Shown in pieces: positions 1-6,588 of a stretch of DNA of 7,425 nucleotides; position 1 is the stretch's first letter, and each line of letters opens with the position of its first letter. The stretch comes from Bacteroidales bacterium (GTDB taxonomy: Bacteria > Bacteroidota > Bacteroidia > Bacteroidales > UBA10428). Location of the stretch: the NCBI GenBank assembly GCA_030626465.1, contig DAOUOU010000140.1, positions 1 through 7,425 on the forward strand, given 5' to 3'. The notes beneath the pieces were generated by a model. That model made no database searches and was not told the origin of the DNA. It saw only the letters and a list, made by a program, of their open reading frames with translations. Made by a program: the position numbers and the translations under genes.

Positions 1-108
1 TACGATCCAGGTAATCCAAACCGATAATACATGGATGGGAACAGCCAATGGCCCCATCCTTTCAAACAACGAATACGACGGAGAGGAATACGATGCACGC
101 AAAGAGAT
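1..108 (+). repeat. Inverted copy of an internal rhamnosidase-gene segment (left arm)
   Basis: Bases 1-108 are the exact reverse complement of 2135-2242; I compared them base by base and found no mismatch. Read on the plus strand in the frame starting at base 2, they encode residues 283-317 of the alpha-L-rhamnosidase that lies intact on the minus strand. After residue 317 the frame gives Ile-Pro-Gly and then a TGA at 116-118, where the intact gene has a Trp codon. This is not a second rhamnosidase gene. It is a fragment with no start, joined to unrelated sequence. A true duplicate would be expected to have diverged; perfect identity points to a very recent event or to a technical chimera. 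Confidence 0.95.
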
Positions 109-295
109 ACCAGGCTGAAACAAGCCCACCGGGAGTATCCGCAATCGTTGCTGCATGGCATGAAGGAAAAGAAGCTTTGTTGAAGATAACTTCTTCCAGC
201 ACAATACCTTTCTTCCATCCCTTCGGTTGCTTGCAACCACTTATCAGTAGAACAACGATTAAAAAAACATATGAAAAGTGTGTATTCTTCATCAT
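62..295 (-). CDS. BNR/sialidase-like lipoprotein, N-terminal fragment with a chimeric 3' end
   Basis: The protein starts at the ATG at 295, 8 nt after the rhamnosidase stop; a TTG at 298 is a less likely start. Residues 1-21 form a lipoprotein signal peptide with a lipobox ending LISGC (Cys21). Residues 43-63 carry FPSCHAATIADTPGG and then LVSAWY. I recognise this from memory as the conserved N-terminal segment of the sialidase-like six-bladed propeller proteins (BNR_2/COG4692 type), which normally continues with Gly-Gly. Here the family resemblance ends at Tyr63 (base 107). The last 14 codons to the stop at 62-64 are antisense of the rhamnosidase gene and are not genuine. Members of this group are usually several hundred residues long, so most of the gene is missing. 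Its closeness to the rhamnosidase suggests co-transcription and work on the same glycan. True sialidase activity should not be assumed, because many members sit in plant-glycan loci. Confidence 0.75.
   Translation of the reverse strand: MMKNTHFSYVFLIVVLLISGCKQPKGWKKGIVLEEVIFNKASFPSCHAATIADTPGGLVSAWYLFACIVFLSVVFVV
106..123. other. Chimeric junction with imperfect 15-bp microhomology
   Basis: Going left to right, sequence belonging to the rhamnosidase coding strand stops and sequence belonging to the sialidase-like gene (antisense) begins. The change-over is confined to about 106-109. Base 109 already differs from the rhamnosidase copy and completes the expected Tyr codon of the sialidase-like protein, while bases 104-106 give a Leu where that family normally has Gly. 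Bases 109-123 match the reverse complement of 2120-2134 at 12 of 15 positions, with mismatches at 109, 115 and 118. An inverted joint between two nearby, partly complementary sites is the signature expected of template switching, but also of recombination between short inverted repeats. Confidence 0.85.
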
Positions 296-303
296 CAAAA
301 AAC

Positions 304-3087
304 TTACAATTTAAAAGAAAAAATGTATGTGCCTGAACCAATCTCGAATACCTCCTTATGCTTCTCCTTGCGTTTGTATTTTACACCATAGGAAGTATCA
401 ACCGGCTTCCCGCTTTCAAGTAGTTCTTCTCCTGAAAGAACAGGAAAATATACCTCTGCTGTAGTATTATGTGGAATTGTAATGTTCCATTCGACATGAT
501 TTTGGTCTTTTTTCCATTCACTTTTTATCTGCCCGTAGGACGTTTTATAGGTGGCTTTTACAAAGTGAAGACTGTCAATGAATTCAGGATTCATTTTAAT
601 ACCTTTAAATCCGGGATTTTCAGGATCGGTTTCTATACCGCCAAGCTTTTCATACAGCCAGGCAATCAAGTCTCCCAGTAGCATAACATGATTGTGGGAA
701 TTCATCCCCGGATCAGCGGTATTCCCGTTCCAAAGCTCCCATATAGTTGTTGCATCGTTTTCCACCATATACCCCCAGCCCGGATAAGTACGAGTAACTG
801 TAAGCTGGAAGGCAATATCGGACCTTCCATATTGCGCTAATCCCCTCATAAGCCATTGTGTGCCTATCAATCCTGTGCTGATATGGCCCTGGTTCTCATG
901 TATGATTTTTTCGGTGATATGCTCGAAAACAATGCCTTCCTTCCCCTGGGGTACCATACCAAAACAGAGAGGTAACAAATTAGCGGTTACCGTATTGTTG
1001 CTGTAACTGCCATCCTTATTCAGAAACCTGTTATTGAACGCTTCTTTTATACGGCCTGACAATTTATTAAAATCTCTTATATCCTCCTGATTATCCTTTA
1101 ATGAGGCGAACTTTGTCATCAATTGCAGCAAATGATAATAATAAGCTGTTGCTATTAGTGTACTATCGGTCTTTCGTCCTGGATCGTTAGTATGTATCAA
1201 CTCTAATGATTCAGGAGGAGCACACCAGTCGCCATATTTATCTTGTGTGACTATATATTCCTTAGTCATATAATTCTCACGCATGTATTTCATCCAGCGT
1301 TTCATCGACCCGTAATGATGTTGAATAGGATTGCTGTCGCCATACTGATTGTGAAGCATATCTGCAATTATTATATAAGTTCCGGGCCAGGTCATATTAT
1401 CGCTATAGTAGCGCCAGAATGCCGGCGCTACATCAGGTATGCATCCATCAGTTTTTTGTGATTTTTCAATATCGTTAAGCCATTTGGTATACAATCGGAC
1501 ATTGTCGAAAATAAAGCTTTCGCCAAGTGAACCAATGGCACGGTCGCCAAGCCATGGTTGACGCTCGTTACGTTGCGGACAATCTACGGGCATACCTTTG
1601 TAATTACCACGTATACCCCAATAAGCATTGGAGTAGATTCTGTTAATGAGTTTGTTTGAAGATTCAAATGATCCTGTGGTATTCATTTCATCATAAATAA
1701 CTTTACCGATAAAATTTTCCGTGGTGGGATTACCAGGAAATCCCGTCACTTCAACATACCTGAATCCGTGATATACGAACTTTGGTTCCCATATTTCCAT
1801 ATCTTCACCCCGGAATGTATAAAGATCGGTGACTTTGGCATCGCGCAGATTGTCTAAAAAAAGTTCGCCATTTTCCTGCAATGTTTCCGCAAATCTGAGA
1901 CGAACCTGGTGGCCAGCTTTCCCTTTTGCTTTTATTTGTATCCATCCGACCATATTCTGGCCCATATCAATAATATGAATACCGGGCCTAATTTTTAAGA
2001 TCATTACCGGATGAAGGATCTCCATCACTTTCATGTTCTCATTCATCTGAGCTTCGTATTCACCCCCGGGATCCTCTACATATTCTGCCTTTAGCCAGCC
2101 CGTATCATCATACCTGGTGTTGTTCCAACCTGGCATCTCTTTGCGTGCATCGTATTCCTCTCCGTCGTATTCGTTGTTTGAAAGGATGGGGCCATTGGCT
2201 GTTCCCATCCATGTATTATCGGTTTGGATTACCTGGATCGTACCATCGTTATATTCAATCACAAGGTTTAGAAGCATTTTGGGAAAGCCAAAAGTCTTTA
2301 TTTTGTAAGGCTTGTAATTCTGACGCATGGTGAAATAGCGGCCATTCCCAAGAATGGTTCCAATGGCATTCCTTCCCTTTTTCATATGATCTGTTACATC
2401 AAATGTGTTGTATTTAACATTTTTGGTATAATCGGTTGGCGCTGGGGCAAGAACCTGATCGCCTATTTTCCTGCCATTGACATAAAGCTCGTAAAGCCCC
2501 AGTCCCATGATATATACTGTTGCATGTGCAATTTCGTGTTCGCTGGTTTCAAATTCTTTTCGGAAATAGCGTGCAGAAAGACGGGAAAATTTATCAATCC
2601 TGTCCCGTGGAAATGTCCTGTCGAACCCGATCCATCGTCCCTTCCAGTCGTTATAATTTAGCAAACCCATACTCCAGTATGCCGGTTCACTCCAGTTGCT
2701 TTCACCATGTTCACTCCAGATTTTTACTTTCCAGTAACAACGGCTGCGGCTTTCTAGTTTCTTTCCTTTATAGGTAACTAAGTGTGATTGATCCGATACA
2801 ACCTTCCCTGAATTCCATAAATCACCAATATTATTGTCAAGTCTTTCAGGATCTGATGAGACAATTACCTGGTAGGCAACCTGTCTGATGTTTCTTTGAT
2901 CGCTTCTAATCTCCCAGCTTAAACGGGGCGATAGGATATCAACACCTTCGGGATTTACAAGGAGCTCACAACGCAGGTTGGATAGATCCAATTTTTCATT
3001 TTGGCTCATTGTCTTACATCCTGTAAGCAGAAGAACTAAAGTAGAAAAAAGAAATACACAGTGAACAATGATAAAGCCTTTTCTCAT
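304..3087 (-). CDS. GH78 family alpha-L-rhamnosidase, lipoprotein
   Basis: The enzyme hydrolyses terminal alpha-L-rhamnose by an inverting mechanism and is probably attached to the cell envelope. It is complete at 927 residues, a normal length for the multidomain family. Residues 1-24 are a lipoprotein signal with lipobox LTGC (Cys24). About 37-140 is a fibronectin-III-like domain (SPRLSWEI and YQVIVSS motifs). About 170-340 is the N-terminal rhamnosidase beta-sandwich (LYVNGRKIG), about 345-475 a concanavalin-like domain (DMGQNMVGW), about 480-830 the (alpha/alpha)6 catalytic barrel, and about 840-927 the C-terminal beta-sandwich. The family motif DCPQRNERQPWLGD starts at Asp502; Glu508 is the expected general acid and Asp515 a conserved partner. 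Glu784 in DATTIWELW is the expected general base. All key residues are present, so the enzyme should be active. The ATG start at 3087 lies 18 nt after the upstream stop. The aglycone is not readable from the sequence. Bases 2135-2242 are repeated inverted at the left window edge. Confidence 0.95.
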   Translation of the reverse strand: MRKGFIIVHCVFLFSTLVLLLTGCKTMSQNEKLDLSNLRCELLVNPEGVDILSPRLSWEIRSDQRNIRQVAYQVIVSSDPERLDNNIGDLWNSGKVVSDQSHLVTYKGKKLESRSRCYWKVKIWSEHGESNWSEPAYWSMGLLNYNDWKGRWIGFDRTFPRDRIDKFSRLSARYFRKEFETSEHEIAHATVYIMGLGLYELYVNGRKIGDQVLAPAPTDYTKNVKYNTFDVTDHMKKGRNAIGTILGNGRYFTMRQNYKPYKIKTFGFPKMLLNLVIEYNDGTIQVIQTDNTWMGTANGPILSNNEYDGEEYDARKEMPGWNNTRYDDTGWLKAEYVEDPGGEYEAQMNENMKVMEILHPVMILKIRPGIHIIDMGQNMVGWIQIKAKGKAGHQVRLRFAETLQENGELFLDNLRDAKVTDLYTFRGEDMEIWEPKFVYHGFRYVEVTGFPGNPTTENFIGKVIYDEMNTTGSFESSNKLINRIYSNAYWGIRGNYKGMPVDCPQRNERQPWLGDRAIGSLGESFIFDNVRLYTKWLNDIEKSQKTDGCIPDVAPAFWRYYSDNMTWPGTYIIIADMLHNQYGDSNPIQHHYGSMKRWMKYMRENYMTKEYIVTQDKYGDWCAPPESLELIHTNDPGRKTDSTLIATAYYYHLLQLMTKFASLKDNQEDIRDFNKLSGRIKEAFNNRFLNKDGSYSNNTVTANLLPLCFGMVPQGKEGIVFEHITEKIIHENQGHISTGLIGTQWLMRGLAQYGRSDIAFQLTVTRTYPGWGYMVENDATTIWELWNGNTADPGMNSHNHVMLLGDLIAWLYEKLGGIETDPENPGFKGIKMNPEFIDSLHFVKATYKTSYGQIKSEWKKDQNHVEWNITIPHNTTAEVYFPVLSGEELLESGKPVDTSYGVKYKRKEKHKEVFEIGSGTYIFSFKL
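2135..2242 (-). repeat. Right arm of the 108-bp inverted repeat, inside the rhamnosidase gene
   Basis: This is the native location of the sequence repeated in inverted orientation at 1-108. It encodes residues 283-317 in the N-terminal beta-sandwich region of the GH78 enzyme, and the reading frame runs through it without interruption. Next to it, 2120-2134 keeps 12 of 15 bases of inverted similarity to 109-123, which are native bases of the sialidase-like gene. The two breakpoints therefore resemble each other. Confidence 0.95.
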
Positions 3088-3105
3088 CTTATCAGATTTA
3101 CTTAC

Positions 3106-4659
3106 TTAAGGTGTATAAATCAGTTTTTCCAGTTTTTCAGCAGCTGCTATTTCCTCCCCGTTTATTAGTAAATGCAAACCTTTGCCCCTTTTGTACCGAC
3201 TTCCGTCTTCATCCCAGAAAATCGTAATTATCTTGCCATGGTATAATATATTATCAAGACAAAACCATTTCCATTTACCAGGAGGTAGCAGCGGGTTGAT
3301 CACTATGGTATCATCCTCCCTGGGCCTTAATCCGATCAATCCGGTGATGACCAGGTCGTTAAAGGTCGCATGGTTGTAATAGCGGCTTCGTTCCTGGTCT
3401 CCTTTGAGCCAGTATCCTGTTGTTTCATCAAGGTATTCACCTATGTAGGGACGGCCATGATAGTATTGCGATTCCACATACAATTCGAGATGCCGGAAGT
3501 AAGCATAAATACCAATACTGTTCTGCTGATAGTTGTTCAGTAGATTGGCAAGCGCAGTAAGTGTCTGGGAAGTGGCAAAAGGCCATACAGCACCGTCCCA
3601 TTCACAACGGCAACAACCATGGGAACGAAATGCAGGATGACGGCGTTCGGCTGTTGTCATTCCGAAAGGTGCCAGAAAACCCTGTGGGTCGAGAATTTGT
3701 TTCCATGCATCTTCAAATCCCTCATCCGGCATATTTACGTACCAGGGAAGATATCCGATAGCTTCCCGTACCAGCGCAAAATCACCATTACTTAAAATGG
3801 TTTCGAAGAACTTACTTTGGGAATTCCACATCTTTTCCTGCACAAGCCATTTAATTGTATCTGCCTTTGACCGGTAGAATGCGATCTTCTCCGAATCGCC
3901 GGAAAGTTGGGCCATTTTAGAAAGTGCAATGGCATTGCCATACATATAACTGTTTATAGTGGGCCTGATATTCCTGACCTTTCTTCCTCCGCTTATCGAT
4001 TCTTCCATTCCATCTTTAACATCTTCCTGCCAGAATAATCCATTCGGTAATTTTCTTTCATTTTCCCAGGTCAAATAATCATTCTCCAAATCAGGCAGCA
4101 TTTCAAGCAGATACTCTTTATTCCCGTCAACAAGGTAACGATTATAGAGAGCATGAGCTGTCCAGTTACTGAACTGATGGATTTTATCCATTGGTTTACC
4201 TTTATTGCCCCTGTACCAGGCATGAATATAATCGTTCAGGTACACAGGATTATGCAACCAGCGAGATTCATTGATATGATGCCCCATAGCACATGCAATC
4301 ATATTGTATTTATCGGCATAAGGTCTTTCCACCAGAAATTCAGTAAATACATAACCAATAGGGGTTTTTCTGATATGTTTGCGTAAGCTCCACCAGCGGT
4401 AATAGTAAATTTCTTCAAAATTATCCTGTGGGCATTCAAAAAGTGGAACATTAGCTTTCATCCATTCCCATACATCTGAATTTGGAATAGCCTGTGCTAT
4501 GTTTTCATTTTCCATCCGATTGAAATAATCGACATGGTGCCTGAATTGCTCTGCATGTAAAACCTTATTGTAAGGTATGGCCGTATCTGATGATCTATTT
4601 CCGGTACAGGCCGTTAACAAAATTATCAATGCTATCAAATATGGGATTTTACTTATCAT
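3106..4659 (-). CDS. MGH1/GH63-like (alpha/alpha)6 glycoside hydrolase, lipoprotein
   Basis: This is a predicted secreted exo-glycosidase of the clan that contains GH63, trehalase-like and mannosylglycerate-hydrolase-like enzymes; the substrate is unknown. From the ATG at 4659 it has 517 residues. Residues 1-18 are a lipoprotein signal with lipobox LTAC (Cys18). The barrel begins near residue 79 with the aromatic motif IYYYRWWSLRKH and includes FSNWTAHALYNRYLVDGN. By analogy with GH63-like enzymes, Asp216 in DGMEESISGG is the likely general acid and Glu408 in YIGEYLDETTGYW the likely general base. DGAVWPFATSQTL at about 355 is the familiar substrate-cleft motif. An unusual CCRC cluster (Cys349, 350, 352) comes just before it. 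The ATG shares one base with the stop of the upstream gene (TGATG), which suggests translational coupling; an in-frame GTG at 4662 would overlap by 4 nt and is an alternative start. The gene could be annotated simply as a hypothetical six-hairpin glycosidase. Fold confidence is good, activity confidence low. Confidence 0.8.
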   Translation of the reverse strand: MISKIPYLIALIILLTACTGNRSSDTAIPYNKVLHAEQFRHHVDYFNRMENENIAQAIPNSDVWEWMKANVPLFECPQDNFEEIYYYRWWSLRKHIRKTPIGYVFTEFLVERPYADKYNMIACAMGHHINESRWLHNPVYLNDYIHAWYRGNKGKPMDKIHQFSNWTAHALYNRYLVDGNKEYLLEMLPDLENDYLTWENERKLPNGLFWQEDVKDGMEESISGGRKVRNIRPTINSYMYGNAIALSKMAQLSGDSEKIAFYRSKADTIKWLVQEKMWNSQSKFFETILSNGDFALVREAIGYLPWYVNMPDEGFEDAWKQILDPQGFLAPFGMTTAERRHPAFRSHGCCRCEWDGAVWPFATSQTLTALANLLNNYQQNSIGIYAYFRHLELYVESQYYHGRPYIGEYLDETTGYWLKGDQERSRYYNHATFNDLVITGLIGLRPREDDTIVINPLLPPGKWKWFCLDNILYHGKIITIFWDEDGSRYKRGKGLHLLINGEEIAAAEKLEKLIYTP

Positions 4660-6509
4660 CACTGCGAATCAGTAGTTACAGATTTAATATAATAAATAGC
4701 TTCTTTTCCGGGGATACCGGCATCTGGTATGTCAAAATCCTGGAAGGCCGGAGTATCAGCATTGGGAAAGCGACGAACCTCGCCTGTTCTGAATACAATA
4801 CGTTCCAGCGCATGAACCGGAGCAAAAAAGAACTGTGTGGATCCCTTAATCCCATTTACATACACATCATATAAACGGGTGTTTACATTCAGATCAACTT
4901 CAATAGTATACGCTGTATCCGGATAATAGGAAGCAATAGTTTTCATTCTGTAACCCGACTTTACCTTCAGCATGCTATCTCTATCAAAGACTAATCTGAC
5001 AGCAGGTGTACCGTTCCTGTCCTGAAATTCTATGTGCAACATTCCGAAATGATTCTGTTTCGGAACAATTGTGAATCTGGCAGTAAGAATTTTACTTTCA
5101 GGGAATATTCTTTCTGCCTTAGCATAATCGCAAGGATCTTTGTCTTTTAGTACAAGTAATTTCTCGTTATTGACTTTCTTTACCGTCACAGGAGCCCATA
5201 AGGAACTATATGTATTCCATTTATCCAGTTCTTGTTCCCCGGGCAAATCATCAAAAATTACATCCACATGTTCTGACGCTTTCTCTTCAATAGGTACTGC
5301 TACTTTAGCAACCCATATATCTTCCTTGTTCATGCTGTAGGTTATCCACATATTGCCATCAGGAGGAAAGCCGTTTCCTTCAATAATACCCCTTACATAT
5401 TGCGGACCGTATGATTTATAATGTCCTCCGTAACGCATGGTTGAAATTTCACCGTTTACAAGCAGAATGTTTTTATATTCCAGACCATCTTCACTCATAG
5501 AAACTGCCAGAGGCCATCTGTACTCAGAAGGATTATACACAACGGCAAATAAATTATCCTTTGTTCTCTGTCCCCAGATCTTCGCATTTTTATTCACAAA
5601 GCCCGGAGCAGGAAGAGGTTGCGGCCAGGAATTACCTCCGTCTGTACTGATCGAATAGAGAGCATGTTTCCAGAGTCCCGTTACCCTGCCATCGGGTAAA
5701 TGATAGTAACAAAATGCTTTGAATTCATCCTTCTCCGGTACCAAAGGATCATCTCTGTCAGCTTCCTCATTCCATTGTTGCATCATTAACGGATCAGCAA
5801 GAAGTTCCTGGCAAATTTTGATAAATCCTTTATCCTTGCTTTTTGCATAAAAGGGATAATCGGTGTTTTTTGAATTCCAGTTTTTGTTGTAGCGTACGAA
5901 ATAGACTGGCCCAAAATTTCCATCTTCATATATCTCTCTGACGACTCTCCCAATGCCTTTTCCGTCATTGGGACTGTCATGCTTGTTCATGCAAATACCA
6001 TAATAGGCCAGAACCAGCAGACGGTTATTACCGGATATATAAAAACCCATTCGCTGATGCATAATAGCAAATAAATTCCGGGTCACTCCCGTTTGTCCTT
6101 CTTTGGTTGTCCCATCCGGTATTTTATAAGGTGGAAACACAACAACAGGTTTCGACCAGTTGTAACCATCTTCTGAACGTACAAGCATAGTCTGGCTGGG
6201 AGGAATATGTTCTCCAACAGAATCGCTGAGGTATTCAAGGAAAAAATTATTTTTCCAGTAGGCCAGCATGGGAGCATGATTGTATGTCCAGCCAAAACCA
6301 TCGGCCATATCCGGGTGCTCACGATTTGCTCTCATTACCTGTATGTTATGCACTCCCATAGCAAGGGGAAGTTGCCCGTGATGGTAGTCAATATTGCTAA
6401 GCGTATTTCCGGAATAGAAAACTGAGTCCTGGGCATGAGAGAAGATCAAAGCCCAGGTTAAAACTACGGCTATGACAAAGGTTTTTATCTGGTATTTTCT
6501 GTTGTTCAT
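4659..6509 (-). CDS. Secreted beta-propeller glycan-active protein, possibly GH145/PL42-related
   Basis: The 616-residue protein starts with a classical signal peptide (about 1-26, SHA then Q27) and has no lipobox, unlike the two enzymes downstream. Residues about 40-410 form a beta-propeller. SISTDGGNSW (286-295) fits an Asp-box, and RSEDGYNW (111-118) is an Asp-box-like turn. Highly characteristic blocks are YHHGQLPLAMGVHNIQ (42-57), NHAPMLAYW (77-85) and MRYGGHYKSYGPQYVRG (358-374). About 415-600 looks like a concanavalin/LamG-type beta-sandwich (FDDLPGEQELDKW, then LYDVYVNGIKG). Automatic annotation would probably say sialidase-like. From memory, GH145 (alpha-L-rhamnosidase on Rha-alpha-1,4-GlcA) and PL42 (Rha-GlcA lyase) are seven-bladed propellers that rely on an N-terminal-region His. 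His54 in GVHNIQ is my candidate for that residue. The family link is inference, supported by the neighbouring rhamnosidase. It lies in an operon with the downstream GH gene (1-nt overlap). Gene and secretion are certain; the reaction is not. Confidence 0.72.
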   Translation of the reverse strand: MNNRKYQIKTFVIAVVLTWALIFSHAQDSVFYSGNTLSNIDYHHGQLPLAMGVHNIQVMRANREHPDMADGFGWTYNHAPMLAYWKNNFFLEYLSDSVGEHIPPSQTMLVRSEDGYNWSKPVVVFPPYKIPDGTTKEGQTGVTRNLFAIMHQRMGFYISGNNRLLVLAYYGICMNKHDSPNDGKGIGRVVREIYEDGNFGPVYFVRYNKNWNSKNTDYPFYAKSKDKGFIKICQELLADPLMMQQWNEEADRDDPLVPEKDEFKAFCYYHLPDGRVTGLWKHALYSISTDGGNSWPQPLPAPGFVNKNAKIWGQRTKDNLFAVVYNPSEYRWPLAVSMSEDGLEYKNILLVNGEISTMRYGGHYKSYGPQYVRGIIEGNGFPPDGNMWITYSMNKEDIWVAKVAVPIEEKASEHVDVIFDDLPGEQELDKWNTYSSLWAPVTVKKVNNEKLLVLKDKDPCDYAKAERIFPESKILTARFTIVPKQNHFGMLHIEFQDRNGTPAVRLVFDRDSMLKVKSGYRMKTIASYYPDTAYTIEVDLNVNTRLYDVYVNGIKGSTQFFFAPVHALERIVFRTGEVRRFPNADTPAFQDFDIPDAGIPGKEAIYYIKSVTTDSQ

Positions 6510-6588
6510 TTCCAGCTTTTTATTATTCCGCTTTCTTTAGTTTAAACTACTGAATTTATTTTGATCTATTCTCTTTTATTATCTTCTT

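Noticed and set aside
1..118. A second, truncated rhamnosidase gene on the plus strand
   Set aside because: The copy is identical to 2135-2242 for exactly 108 bases and then becomes antisense of a different gene. It is a chimeric fragment, not a paralogue.
48..314. Plus-strand open frame of 88 codons at the left end
   Set aside because: It runs across the chimeric joint and is antisense to the sialidase-like signal peptide; it has no domain, signal or family resemblance.
2386..2777. Overlapping plus-strand open frames opposite the rhamnosidase gene
   Set aside because: They are shadows of the minus-strand coding sequence, rich in Cys, Ser and Phe in the way such shadows usually are, with no recognisable motif.
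4590..4874. Plus-strand open frame spanning the junction of the two middle genes
   Set aside because: It lies antisense over two well-supported genes whose stop and start overlap; no family features.
5786..6322. Alternative minus-strand frames within the propeller gene
   Set aside because: They are in other frames of a continuous 616-codon gene with conserved blocks in its own frame; no sign of frameshift.
6538..6549. 12-bp perfect palindrome tagtttaaacta in the 79-nt gap before the propeller gene
   Set aside because: Short AT-rich palindromes are common by chance in such gaps. There is no second copy, no hairpin with a T-run, and no convincing Bacteroidota promoter (TAnnTTTG) beside it, so no operator, promoter or terminator was called.
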